DNA of 52,891 nt from Candidatus Aminicenantes bacterium UBA647 (lineage in GTDB: Bacteria; Acidobacteriota; Aminicenantia; UBA2199): the NCBI GenBank assembly GCA_002299555.1, contig DBOL01000014.1, forward strand, positions 1 through 52,891, written 5' to 3'. The notes under the pieces are model-generated. The model worked only from the letters and a program-made list of their open reading frames with translations. It had not been told where the DNA came from and ran no database searches. Shown in pieces: positions 8,342 to 17,072 of this stretch (positions are counted from its first letter, which is position 1; every line of letters starts with the position of its first letter). A program made the position numbers and the translations under genes.

Positions 8342-8640
8342 ACGGAACCTCCTTGAAACATCACGGTTGATACTATTGCAGAAATAGTTTTATTTTTCAA
8401 ATTGAGGTACTGCAATAGTGCTAAATGCTTAATTGTTAAAAACAAAAAATAGGTCTATATTTAGCCAGAAAGTCTTATTGTAATTCAAAATATCGTATGC
8501 AATTCTAGTTTATTGGATATTATTATAATGACAATAACCGGGCGCAGGATCGATCAATTAAATTCAAAACAACATTTTTCTGGGATTATTGCGTGACTCT
8601 GAACTGCTTTCAAATTAAACCACATAAAGGAGCTTAATTA
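8342..8640. other. Divergent intergenic region, 299 bases, no gene
   Basis: This is the largest stretch without a coding gene. It separates the minus-strand symporter from the plus-strand subtilisin and must hold promoters for both. It contains one clear 9-bp inverted repeat (separate entry). Shine-Dalgarno sequences lie at both ends (AAGGAGG for the symporter, AAAGGAG for the subtilisin). No ORF with a start and ribosome site, no RNA fold and no convincing sigma-70 promoter was recognised. Confidence 0.6.
8372..8419. repeat. 9-bp perfect inverted repeat, possible operator
   Basis: ACTATTGCA at 8372-8380 and its exact complement TGCAATAGT at 8411-8419, 30 bases apart, so the arm centres are 39 bases apart (nearly four helical turns). 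It lies just upstream of the symporter start. The spacing would suit two protein-binding half-sites on the same DNA face or a long hairpin in a leader. Function is unproven. Confidence 0.4.
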
Positions 8641-10404
8641 ATGAAAAAAACTTTTTTCCATCAAAACAAATTGTCACTATTTCTGACACTATTTCTCGTG
8701 TTTGCGGTGACATTCACATTCGCAGACTTCGATAAGAGGGATGTGAACAAGACAAAAGGGAATGACAAGCTGGTTTCCAATGAACTTATCGTAAAGTATG
8801 CCCAAGGGGTAACTGAAGTAACGAAGGATAAGATCAGGGACAAGTACAATCTTACTAAGAAGAAAGACAGCAAGAAAAAGGGAAAATTTGTAGTTTACAA
8901 ACATCTTAATCCCAAAGCGGTAAAGGACCTTATGGAAAAGGAATCAGAGATCATTTCTGTTCAGCAGAATGCATATGCTTATGCATTTACATTTGTCCCG
9001 AATGACCCCTTGTACCAGTATCAATGGCACATGACAATTATAGATATGGAAAATGCATGGGAACTTTCTACCGGTTCAGGTTCAGTAGTAGCTGTTATTG
9101 ATACAGGAGTCAAGCAGAGTCTCGAAGATCTTGCCGACACGAATTTTACTGCAGGATGGGATTTTGTTAACAATGACAATGACCCGACCGATGACGAGGG
9201 ACATGGATCTCATGTTGCCGGAACTATTGCACAGTCCACTAATAATGGAACGGGAGTTGCAGGTATAGCTTACAATGCAACGATCATGCCGGTTAAAGTT
9301 CTTGACAAGAGAGGGTCAGGAAGTTTTGATGATATCGCAGATGGTATCTATTGGGCTACTGATAACGGTGCTGATGTCATTAATATGAGCCTGGGTGGTT
9401 CTTCTGATCTCGACATACTTCGCGATGCTGTCGATTACGCATGGAATCATGGAGTTGTTGTTGTCTGTGCTGCAGGAAATGATAATGTAAGTTCTGCTTT
9501 TTATCCTGCTGCCTACACAAATTCAATATCAGTAAGTGCAACAACATCTCTTGATACACTTGCATCATATTCGAATTATGGAACAACAATTGATATTTCC
9601 GCACCCGGTGGTGACAGTGGAGATAACGATGGTGATGGTTATGATGATATGATCCTCCAGAATACCTTTTCAAGAAGTGATGAAGGTTACTATTTCTATG
9701 CAGGGACATCAATGGCCTCACCTCATGTAGCAGGCGTAGCCGCCCTGGTAATTGCAAGCAATGGATCTCTATCTAATTCTCAGGTCAGAAATATCCTTGA
9801 AACAACTGCCGATGATATAGGTGCTTCCGGATGGGATAATCTTTTTGGTTACGGAAGGCTTAATGCCTATGAAGCTGTAATGGCAGCTGGAGGAAGTACT
9901 CCGGTGAATAATCCTCCATCAGCAGATTTCACTTTTACAACTCTTGATCTGACTGCAACATTTACAGATGACAGTAGCGATTCAGACGGGTCGATTGTTT
10001 CATGGAACTGGACTTTTGGAGATGGGAACACTTCAGTGATTCAGGATCCTGTACATGCTTATGCTGCAGACGGGACTTACAATGTAACTCTTATTGTTAC
10101 AGACAATGAGGGTGCATCAGATAGTTTCAGTAGTAATGTAACAGTTGCAACCGGTGGTTCAGGTGGAGATATTGTTCTCGGAGCTACAGGTTACAAACAA
10201 CGTGGTATAAGATATGTTGCTCTCGAATGGAGTGGTGCTATAGGTACTCAGGTAAATATTTACAGAAACGGTACTCTTATTGGAACTTTTAATAATACCG
10301 GTTCATTTACTGACAATCTCGGCAGAGTTTCAGGAACTTATGTTTATAAGGTTTGTGAAACTGATGGGTCAGCTTGTTCGAATGAAGCAAGTGCAACGAT
10401 ATAG
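8641..10404 (+). CDS. Secreted subtilisin-like serine protease (S8) with PKD domain
   Basis: A 587-aa protein. Residues 1-28 form a signal peptide. Residues about 40-115 look like an I9/fervidolysin-type propeptide (ELIVKYAQGV...). The catalytic domain spans about 125-395 with Asp154 (AVIDTGV), His188 (GHGSHVAGT), oxyanion Asn280 and Ser357 (GTSMASPHVAG). An acidic DSGDNDGDGYDD loop (325-336) probably binds calcium. A PKD domain follows (about 406-498, WTFGDGNTS and HAYAADGTYNVTL). The protein ends in a fibronectin-III-like beta domain. It would digest extracellular protein, with the C-terminal domains holding it to substrate or surface. AAAGGAG supports the start. It is monocistronic, with a strong terminator 25 bases downstream. 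Confidence 0.95.
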   Translation: MKKTFFHQNKLSLFLTLFLVFAVTFTFADFDKRDVNKTKGNDKLVSNELIVKYAQGVTEVTKDKIRDKYNLTKKKDSKKKGKFVVYKHLNPKAVKDLMEKESEIISVQQNAYAYAFTFVPNDPLYQYQWHMTIIDMENAWELSTGSGSVVAVIDTGVKQSLEDLADTNFTAGWDFVNNDNDPTDDEGHGSHVAGTIAQSTNNGTGVAGIAYNATIMPVKVLDKRGSGSFDDIADGIYWATDNGADVINMSLGGSSDLDILRDAVDYAWNHGVVVVCAAGNDNVSSAFYPAAYTNSISVSATTSLDTLASYSNYGTTIDISAPGGDSGDNDGDGYDDMILQNTFSRSDEGYYFYAGTSMASPHVAGVAALVIASNGSLSNSQVRNILETTADDIGASGWDNLFGYGRLNAYEAVMAAGGSTPVNNPPSADFTFTTLDLTATFTDDSSDSDGSIVSWNWTFGDGNTSVIQDPVHAYAADGTYNVTLIVTDNEGASDSFSSNVTVATGGSGGDIVLGATGYKQRGIRYVALEWSGAIGTQVNIYRNGTLIGTFNNTGSFTDNLGRVSGTYVYKVCETDGSACSNEASATI

Positions 10405-10428
10405 ATAAGTTGAATTTCAAATCCTCAG

Positions 10429-10457
10429 GGCCCGTACGAAAGTGCGGGCCTTTTTTT
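10429..10457 (+). terminator. Intrinsic terminator of the subtilisin gene
   Basis: A 9-bp GC-rich stem (10429-10437 with 10442-10450, one G-U pair) is closed by a GAAA tetraloop and followed directly by seven T residues. This is a textbook Rho-independent terminator, 25 bases after the subtilisin stop, and the only fully convincing one in the window. Confidence 0.93.
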
Positions 10458-10571
10458 ATTACTAATAAGTGTATTTTTCATCATTAAGATATATCTTCTT
10501 TCTTTTCCTTTATCACTCCGATATAATCAATTTTTAAAAACATTTATCAAGTACCGGAATAGGAGTAGAAA

Positions 10572-12740
10572 ATGAAAATTAGATCAGTTGTGAAAAAATG
10601 TGGAGTTGTTTTTCTTTTGGCAGTATTATTTCTCATTATTCCCGGAGATATACTTTCAAAACCTGATTCAGAGGGAGGAAATGAAGTGAAGCAAAAAATA
10701 GAACCCCCTATTGCAAAGAGGGTAAAAAAAGAATTGACCAAGTTCGGTGATACAAGAATTGATAATTACTTCTGGCTCAGAGAACGGGAAGATCCGGAAG
10801 TTATCAGCTATCTAAATGCTGAGAATAAATACCTTAAAGATTCAATGAAACATACTGAAGTCCTTCAGGACAATCTCTTTAAGGAGATTAAAGGGAGAAT
10901 TGTGAAAGATGATTCCACCGTTCCATATAAAAAAAATGGATATTTCTATTACAGCAGGTATGAGAAGGGGAAAGAATATCCCATCCACTGCAGGAAAAAG
11001 GGATCACTGAAAGCTGAAGAGGAGATACTTCTTGATGTAAATAGAATGGCAAAAGGGCATAATTATTTTAATGTCAGAGGGCTCTCCATAAGCAAAGATA
11101 ATAAGCTCCTCTCTTATGGAGTTGATAAAGTAAGCAGAAGAAAATATACGATCCATTTTAAGGATCTTGTCTCGGGTAAGATCCTTAAAAATGAGATCAA
11201 AAATACAACAGGATCTGCAATATGGGCAAATGACAATAAGACCATATTTTATACGAAGAAAGATAAAACTCTCAGATCTTTCAAAATTTTCAAACACAGT
11301 TTGAGTAGTGATCCCGGTAAAGATAAACTTGTATTCCATGAAAAGGATCCTACTTTTTCCGTTTTTGCTTTCAAGACAAAATCAGGAAAATTCATTATGA
11401 TCGGATCGGATAGTACTCTTACGTCTGAATACCGATTTGTAAATGCAGATTCTCCTAATGAAAAGTTCAGAATAATTCATCCGAGAGAGAGAGGAATTGA
11501 GTACTCTGTTGATCATTTTGGAGATAAATTTTATATAAGGACTAACTATAAGGCGAAAAATTTCAGGCTGGTCTCTGCTCCTGTGAGCAAGACTAAGAAA
11601 GAGAATTGGGAAGAGATCATTCCAAACAGAGATGATATTTTTCTATCTGACTTTGATCTCTTTAAAACATATCTTGTGGTCAATGAGAGAAAATACGGGC
11701 TTAACAGGTTCAGGATAATAAAATGGGCGGATAAAAGTGAATATTTTATGGAATTCGGAGAAGAGGCATATTCTGCCTATCTCGGCAGGAACTATGAGTA
11801 TGATACTGAGATTTTAAGGTATAAATACTCATCGATGACCACTCCTGATTCAGAATTTGATTTTAATATGGTTACTAAGAACAGGAAACTTCTTAAACGG
11901 GAGAAGATCCTGGGCGGATTCGATCCTGCAAATTATAAAACAAAAAGATATTTTGCCACCGCAAGGGATGACATGAAGATCCCTGTGTCTCTGATATACA
12001 GAAAAGATAAATTCAAAAAGGGGAAGAACCCTCTTTACATTTATGGATACGGTTCCTATGGAGCAAGTATGAGTGCAAGTTTCCGTTCATACAGGTTAAG
12101 TCTTATTGACCGGGGATTTGTTTATGCAATAGCTCATGTCCGTGGAGGGCAGGAGATGGGGCGTCACTGGTACGAGGATGGGAAACTTTTGAAAAAGAAG
12201 AATACATTTAATGATTTTATAGATTGCACAAAATTCCTGCTGGATGAGAAATATGGTGATCCTTCAAAGGTTTTTGCGATGGGAGGAAGTGCCGGTGGAC
12301 TTCTTATGGGAGCTATCATTAATATGAGGCCTGATATGTATAAAGGTATTATTGCTCATGTCCCCTGGGTAGATGTTGTAACGACAATGCTTGATGATAC
12401 GATACCTTTAACCACTTCTGAATATGATGAATGGGGGAATCCGAATAAAAAGGAGTATTATGAATATATGCTCTCATATTCACCTTATGATCATGTAGAA
12501 AAGAAAGATTATTCCGCAATGCTTGTTACCACCGGGCTGCATGATTCACAGGTTCAGTACTGGGAACCGGCGAAATGGGTGGCAAAACTCAGATATAATA
12601 AAACTGACAATAATCCGCTCTACCTTAATACAAATATGGATGCCGGACATGGCGGAGCTTCCGGCAGATTCAGAAGATATAAAGAGACTGCTCTTGAATA
12701 TGCATTTATACTTGATCTTCTTGGAATGGACAAAAAATAA
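10572..12740 (+). CDS. Exported oligopeptidase B-like prolyl oligopeptidase (S9A)
   Basis: A 722-aa protein with a signal peptide or anchor in residues 1-30. The S9A beta-propeller region begins near residue 45 (FGDTRIDNYFWLRERED) and includes the oligopeptidase-B-like stretch KNGYFYYSRYEKGKEYP. The C-terminal alpha/beta hydrolase domain holds Ser573 (GGSAGG), Asp658 (GLHDSQVQYWEP) and His693 (DAGHGG). Family members cut short peptides after basic residues (PtrB) or proline; the PtrB-like segments favour basic residues. Export is unusual for classical E. coli PtrB but seen in environmental relatives. AGGAG precedes the ATG. It lies downstream of the subtilisin but after that gene's terminator, so it has its own transcript. 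The stop is 2 bases from the end of the convergent MFS gene. Confidence 0.93.
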   Translation: MKIRSVVKKCGVVFLLAVLFLIIPGDILSKPDSEGGNEVKQKIEPPIAKRVKKELTKFGDTRIDNYFWLREREDPEVISYLNAENKYLKDSMKHTEVLQDNLFKEIKGRIVKDDSTVPYKKNGYFYYSRYEKGKEYPIHCRKKGSLKAEEEILLDVNRMAKGHNYFNVRGLSISKDNKLLSYGVDKVSRRKYTIHFKDLVSGKILKNEIKNTTGSAIWANDNKTIFYTKKDKTLRSFKIFKHSLSSDPGKDKLVFHEKDPTFSVFAFKTKSGKFIMIGSDSTLTSEYRFVNADSPNEKFRIIHPRERGIEYSVDHFGDKFYIRTNYKAKNFRLVSAPVSKTKKENWEEIIPNRDDIFLSDFDLFKTYLVVNERKYGLNRFRIIKWADKSEYFMEFGEEAYSAYLGRNYEYDTEILRYKYSSMTTPDSEFDFNMVTKNRKLLKREKILGGFDPANYKTKRYFATARDDMKIPVSLIYRKDKFKKGKNPLYIYGYGSYGASMSASFRSYRLSLIDRGFVYAIAHVRGGQEMGRHWYEDGKLLKKKNTFNDFIDCTKFLLDEKYGDPSKVFAMGGSAGGLLMGAIINMRPDMYKGIIAHVPWVDVVTTMLDDTIPLTTSEYDEWGNPNKKEYYEYMLSYSPYDHVEKKDYSAMLVTTGLHDSQVQYWEPAKWVAKLRYNKTDNNPLYLNTNMDAGHGGASGRFRRYKETALEYAFILDLLGMDKK

Positions 12741-12742
12741 GA

Positions 12743-14137
12743 TTATCTCTTCTGACGTGCCAGGGATGCGAATATTCCCAGGAAACATAGAAATGCAAAG
12801 ATAGAAAAAGATATTTTTAAAGATATTAAGAGGCTTCCTACATTCTCAGGCCCGATCTTTGCCTGACCGATAAAAAGAGCAAACAGCATCATTACTATAC
12901 CCATACTGAACATTTGCCCGACGAGTCTCATGGTCCCAAGTGTTCCCGATGCGATACCAAGATCTCTTTTCTGAACCGAGCTCATTATTGCATTTGAGTT
13001 CGGCGACGAGAAGAGAGCAAAACCGGACCCCAGCATAATAAGTACTCCTATTATAAACAGGACGGATGTATCCTCTGAAATGAAACTGAGAGCGAAAAGG
13101 CCGAGTGTTGAGATCGCCATCCCGATCGATGCGACCTTTCCCGGGTCAATCCTGTCAGAAAGTCTGCCTGCAGATGGAGAAAAAACCGCCATGATTATCG
13201 GCTGGACAACTAGTATGAATCCTGCTTCTTTCGGACTGAATCCTTTTGCATATTGCAGATAAAAACTCAAAAGAAAGGCAACGGCAAAAGTGGCACAATA
13301 ATTTATAAGTGCCGCAAGGTTGGAATACCTGAAGATCGTATTCTTCCTGAACAGGCGAATATTCAGGAGTGGAAAATCAATTCTCAACTCCCAGTAAATA
13401 AAAGCTATAAAAAATAGCAATCCGGATAGAAAAATAGCCAGTCCAGTCATGCTGTTCAATTTAGGAAAACTATACATTATAAGAACGAGAGCAAGCCCGT
13501 ATAAAATAGACCCTGTTAAATCAAATTTTTCCCCTTTCGCATCTCTCCATTCGCCTTTCAATTTTCTGGTTACTATATAGATTGTTACAAAACCGAGAAT
13601 TGTAACGAGATAAAAAATACTTCTCCAGCCGAAGTATTCAGTCAGGATCCCTCCTGCTGACGGCCCAAGCGACAATCCGATATAAACTGCGGAGACCGCA
13701 AGTCCGAACGCTTTCCCTCTCTCATTTGATGGAAAAACTGATGTTAATATTGCCATTCCTGTTCCGAATATCATACCGCTTCCTGCAGCTTGAAAAATTC
13801 TGAATATTATGAGTTGCTGCACTGAACCGGCAGTCCCGCACAGGAATGAGAATATAGTGAAGATAATAATTCCCAGAATAAAAATTTTTTTTCTCCCCCT
13901 GATATCTCCAATTCTTCCGAATGGAACCAGAAAAACTGCCGAGGCCAAAAGATAAGAAGTTGCTATCCAGCTTAGCAGGATTGCATTAGCCTGATAATCA
14001 GAACCGATTGCGGGAAGAGCTATATTAATTGATGATCCCATGAATGGAGTAAGGAATGCTGCGAGTGAAGCAGCGATCAATGCACTTTTCTTTTGTTCCT
14101 TTTCACTGTTGTTCATTCTGTTTTTCCAATGTGGCAT
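12743..14137 (-). CDS. MFS transporter, DHA2-like drug/solute exporter
   Basis: A 464-aa membrane protein with 12-14 predicted helices. It carries the MFS motif A between TM2 and TM3 (GRIGDIRGRKK), motif C-like GLSLGPSAGGIL in TM5 and an early D/N-rich TM1 (SSINIALPAIG), as in DHA2 (EmrB/QacA) exporters. It would use the proton gradient to expel drugs, toxic metabolites or peptides; the substrate is unknown. Two starts are possible: the ATG at 14137, or MNN seven codons later. Neither has a clear Shine-Dalgarno. It is convergent with the oligopeptidase gene and divergent from the C69 dipeptidase. Confidence 0.87.
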   Translation of the reverse strand: MPHWKNRMNNSEKEQKKSALIAASLAAFLTPFMGSSINIALPAIGSDYQANAILLSWIATSYLLASAVFLVPFGRIGDIRGRKKIFILGIIIFTIFSFLCGTAGSVQQLIIFRIFQAAGSGMIFGTGMAILTSVFPSNERGKAFGLAVSAVYIGLSLGPSAGGILTEYFGWRSIFYLVTILGFVTIYIVTRKLKGEWRDAKGEKFDLTGSILYGLALVLIMYSFPKLNSMTGLAIFLSGLLFFIAFIYWELRIDFPLLNIRLFRKNTIFRYSNLAALINYCATFAVAFLLSFYLQYAKGFSPKEAGFILVVQPIIMAVFSPSAGRLSDRIDPGKVASIGMAISTLGLFALSFISEDTSVLFIIGVLIMLGSGFALFSSPNSNAIMSSVQKRDLGIASGTLGTMRLVGQMFSMGIVMMLFALFIGQAKIGPENVGSLLISLKISFSIFAFLCFLGIFASLARQKR

Positions 14138-14174
14138 TCATGAATAAGGGAAACTATACTATTCCAGATGATTT

Positions 14175-14203
14175 TTGACAACAAAAATATTTTCTCTTAC
14201 TAT
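14175..14203 (+). promoter_or_regulatory. Candidate sigma-70 promoter of the first C69 dipeptidase gene
   Basis: Perfect -35 TTGACA at 14175-14180, a 17-base spacer, and -10 TACTAT at 14198-14203, 37 bases before the ATG. An overlapping TATACT at 14201 would need a 20-base spacer. Confidence 0.6.
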
Positions 14204-14240
14204 ACTTCCTTATGTGTAAACAACCTGAGGAGATCTCAAA

Positions 14241-15863
14241 ATGAAATTTAAATTTTACAGATTAACCATTCTATTATTAGTTTTATTTGTATCGGCAGAA
14301 GTATTTCCGTGCACCTCTATCCTTGTGTCAAAAGGCGCGTCAAAAAAAGGAGCTCCGATGATCAGTTACTCGTGTGACGGTGAATTTCATCCCCATTTAA
14401 GAATTACACCTGCTGCAAAATATAAACCTGGAGAAATGGTTGAAATAAGAGGATGGAGAGGAGTACTTGGTAAAATACCTCAGGTTCCTGAGACCTACAA
14501 AGTGATTGGCTTAATGAATGAGTATCAGCTTGCCATTGGTGAAACAACCTTCGGAGGGAGAAAAGAACTTATTAGTAATAAAGGGGTATTTCACTATTAT
14601 CCTCTTATGCGGATCGCATTACAAAGGGCAAAAACTGCCAGGGAAGCAATAAAAGTGATGACAACACTGGTTGAGAAACATGGATACAGAAGTGAAGGAG
14701 AATCTATATCCATTGCTGATAAACATGAGGCCTGGCTAATGGAAATTGTTGGGCCCGGGAAAGATGGTATAGGAGCAATCTGGGTAGCAATAAAGATTCC
14801 GGACGGGATGGTAAGTGCGACAGCGAATATGTCAAGGATCCATGAGTTTCCATTAAATGATCCTGAAAATGTTTTATATTCTGAAAATGTGATCTCCTAT
14901 GCGGTAGAACATGGATATTATGATCCGGAGAAGGATGGGGCGTTCAGTTTTTCAAAAGCATACAACCCTCCGACAGAGGAACAGATCAGGTATTCGGCAC
15001 GAAGGGTGTGGAGTGTTTTCAGGAGGATATCACCTTCAAAGAAAATTTCCCCTGAATACAGCAACGGGAATACAAAACTTAAACCTTTTGATCTGTATAT
15101 TAAACCGGACACCAAACTTGATGTCCGGGATGTGATCGCACTGCATAGAGATCATTATGAGAATACAAAGTTTGATATGACTAAAGACCTGGTCTCAGGC
15201 CCTTTCGAATCTCCAGACAGGTGGAGGCCGATGAAATGGAAAGTGGACGGAAAACTATATGCTTGGGAAAGGCCGATTGCTACTCAGCAGGCGGGTTTCG
15301 TGTATGTTTCCGAATCCAGAGAGTATGTCCCTGATGAGATCGGAGGTGTGGTCTGGTATGGAATGGACAACCCTTATACGAATGTTTTTGTGCCGATCTA
15401 CACATCGGTTAATGAGTTACCCCGGTCTTATACCATCGGATCTTTGAAACAATATACAAGGGATTCTGCATGGTGGGCCTTCAATTTTGTGGCCAATTAT
15501 GCAAATCTCAGATACAGCTATATGATAAAAGATATACAGAAAGTTCAGAAAGAGATCGAAGACCTTGAATTCGATTTGCAGCCTGCGATCGAACATACTG
15601 CTGAATATCTGTTGAGAACGAATAAAGAACTGGTTGATGATTACTTGACCAAATACAGTGTCGAAAATGCCGAAACAATTGTTAAAAAGTGGGTGGCTCT
15701 GGGAGATTTCTTAATTACCAAGTACAATGATGGATATATTCAGGATGAGAAGAACCGGCCGCAGGAGATAGGTTATCCTGACAAATGGCTTAAAAAAGAA
15801 GCTAAAGAGAAAAGGAAGCAGCACAAACTGACTGAGACAAGAGATGGAGATAAAGAGTTATAA
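14241..15863 (+). CDS. Exported peptidase family C69 dipeptidase
   Basis: A 540-aa Ntn-hydrolase of the C69 (PepD/dipeptidase A) family. A signal peptide occupies about residues 1-20. Cys24 in FPCTSILVSKGAS is the expected N-terminal nucleophile, exposed after signal or propeptide removal. Family landmarks follow: MNEYQLAIGETTFGG (about 92-106), the MEIVGPGKDGIGAIW block and SATANMSRI. It would hydrolyse dipeptides outside the cytoplasm, completing digestion begun by the neighbouring subtilisin and oligopeptidase. GAGGAG precedes the ATG and a good promoter lies upstream. A second C69 gene lies near 48 kb; the two are clearly paralogues. The C-terminus is a long charged helical tail rich in Lys and Glu. 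Confidence 0.93.
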   Translation: MKFKFYRLTILLLVLFVSAEVFPCTSILVSKGASKKGAPMISYSCDGEFHPHLRITPAAKYKPGEMVEIRGWRGVLGKIPQVPETYKVIGLMNEYQLAIGETTFGGRKELISNKGVFHYYPLMRIALQRAKTAREAIKVMTTLVEKHGYRSEGESISIADKHEAWLMEIVGPGKDGIGAIWVAIKIPDGMVSATANMSRIHEFPLNDPENVLYSENVISYAVEHGYYDPEKDGAFSFSKAYNPPTEEQIRYSARRVWSVFRRISPSKKISPEYSNGNTKLKPFDLYIKPDTKLDVRDVIALHRDHYENTKFDMTKDLVSGPFESPDRWRPMKWKVDGKLYAWERPIATQQAGFVYVSESREYVPDEIGGVVWYGMDNPYTNVFVPIYTSVNELPRSYTIGSLKQYTRDSAWWAFNFVANYANLRYSYMIKDIQKVQKEIEDLEFDLQPAIEHTAEYLLRTNKELVDDYLTKYSVENAETIVKKWVALGDFLITKYNDGYIQDEKNRPQEIGYPDKWLKKEAKEKRKQHKLTETRDGDKEL

Positions 15864-15875
15864 TATATGCTGCCG

Positions 15876-15899
15876 GAAATATCCTAATTGGGATATTTC
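15876..15899. terminator. Hairpin between convergent C69 and skp genes
   Basis: A perfect 9-bp inverted repeat (15876-15884 and 15891-15899, 6-base loop) that overlaps the last codons of skp. There is no T-run on either side, so bidirectional termination is only a guess from its position between two gene ends. Confidence 0.35.
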
Positions 15900-16390
15900 A
15901 GGTTGATAGCATCAATAACAGTTTTAGTGATATTTACGGAATTGTCTATATAGATTGTTCCTGATCTCTGGACATCATAGATTGCCGTATATCCTTTTGC
16001 CTTTCCTATATCCTGAATTATAGGATTTATTTTGTTTTCAAGAAGCTTTAACTCATTTTGTGAGTATTTCTGAAAATCAGCTGTCAATTGATCATATTTT
16101 TTTTTTAGCTCTTTTTTGGCACTGAATATTTCTCTCGACATAGCCTGTTTCTTTTCTTTGGCTGTGGATGGAGAAGATTTCTCTTCTTCAAGTTTGCTGA
16201 TCTTTGCCTGAAAGGCAAGGAGTTTGTCCCTCTCTTCTTTTTGTCGTTTCTCCAGTTTTTTTGCCGTTTTCATACCGATTTTCGTGCTGGATATTATCTG
16301 TTGTGTATTTACAAATCCGATCCTGACCTCTGCCATTGAATAAACGCTTAAAACAACTATTGCAATTAATAAGGTTATAAATTTTTTCAT
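15884..16390 (-). CDS. skp: Skp/OmpH family periplasmic chaperone
   Basis: A 168-aa protein with a signal peptide (KKFITLLIAIVVLSVYSMA), then EVRIGFVNTQQII, the usual mature N-terminus of Skp/OmpH proteins. A long charged coiled coil follows (about 50-115), and a C-terminal strand-helix part (GYTAIYDVQRSGTIYID) completes the body. Skp holds unfolded outer-membrane proteins in the periplasm, so its presence argues for an outer membrane. The ATG at 16390 is chosen because GGAGG lies 5 bases before it. A longer frame starting at 16402 would place its start just ahead of that Shine-Dalgarno and almost on the putative transcription start. It is not beside bamA or lpxD, its usual neighbours. Confidence 0.88.
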   Translation of the reverse strand: MKKFITLLIAIVVLSVYSMAEVRIGFVNTQQIISSTKIGMKTAKKLEKRQKEERDKLLAFQAKISKLEEEKSSPSTAKEKKQAMSREIFSAKKELKKKYDQLTADFQKYSQNELKLLENKINPIIQDIGKAKGYTAIYDVQRSGTIYIDNSVNITKTVIDAINLKYPN

Positions 16391-16409
16391 TTTTTCCTCC
16401 ATCCATCAT

Positions 16410-16437
16410 ATTATAACTAAATTTTCCCTTTACGAAA
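16410..16437 (-). promoter_or_regulatory. Candidate promoter of skp
   Basis: On the minus strand: -10 TATAAT (16410-16415), a 16-base spacer and a weak -35 TTTCGT (16432-16437). The -10 is perfect and well placed for the skp start at 16390. Confidence 0.4.
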
Positions 16438-16608
16438 ACTATTATTCACAAATCAATTTATTTTCTTCTGAAAGCCTCGATCTCAGTTTCTTTAAATAAA
16501 AAAAACTTTTTTATTGATCCAAATGCATTGCATAGTCTTATGGGGGATTAACAAGTTATTAACTCGAATTATTCCTGGTTGTTAAAAATCACAAATGATT
16601 GAAGACTT

Positions 16609-16998
16609 TTAAAGGCTCTCTGAATATTTCCGGAATTTTGTCAGAATTGCGAGGATATGTCCGTTATCGATTGCAAATGCCATCGTCCCTTCTATGAACC
16701 TGTCGGCATTTATTATTGTCGACAGGAATTTTATGACAGCTTCAATATCGGCTTTTTCAAAACTTTCCTTATTATTAGATAATTCCCAGAAATCATCAGT
16801 AAATTTTGTCCAGTCAAAAGGATAGTCGAATTTTTCCTTATAAAAATCATCAACAAATTTTAATACTTCCTTTGAATAATAATAATCTGTAACGCGAAGT
16901 TCATAAAAATCGCTACCAGGATCATTAAAATAGGAGAAATAGGCAGATATCCTTTCAAATGACTCTTTATCCGGAACATTATATTTTTCTTCTGTCAT
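16609..16998 (-). CDS. Small hypothetical protein, possibly DUF6508-like
   Basis: A 129-aa acidic, aromatic-rich protein with no signal peptide or membrane helix. The segment YYYSKEVLKFVDDFYKEKF, the FDW motif and the end pattern of an R-F-x-EG-x-M..A..NG-x-I...L helix are reminiscent of the DUF6508 family, whose function is unknown. The assignment is from memory of the family pattern and is tentative. No Shine-Dalgarno is evident. It stands alone between skp and metF on the same strand, with 74 bases to metF. No function is proposed. Confidence 0.6.
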   Translation of the reverse strand: MTEEKYNVPDKESFERISAYFSYFNDPGSDFYELRVTDYYYSKEVLKFVDDFYKEKFDYPFDWTKFTDDFWELSNNKESFEKADIEAVIKFLSTIINADRFIEGTMAFAIDNGHILAILTKFRKYSESL

Positions 16999-17072
16999 AA
17001 TATGTAAATTCCTTACATTATTATAATAAATTAAATTAATTTTTTTTTCAAACGAAATAAATTTTGATCTGA

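Noticed and set aside
9380..9757. 125-aa open frame antisense to the subtilisin gene
   Set aside because: His/Gln/Arg-rich composition, no ribosome site, lies fully inside the S8 catalytic domain coding region; a shadow of that gene.
16495..16515. A/T-only inverted repeat between skp and the small hypothetical gene
   Set aside because: AATAAAAAA/TTTTTTATT is what an AT-rich stretch gives by chance; the stem would be very weak.
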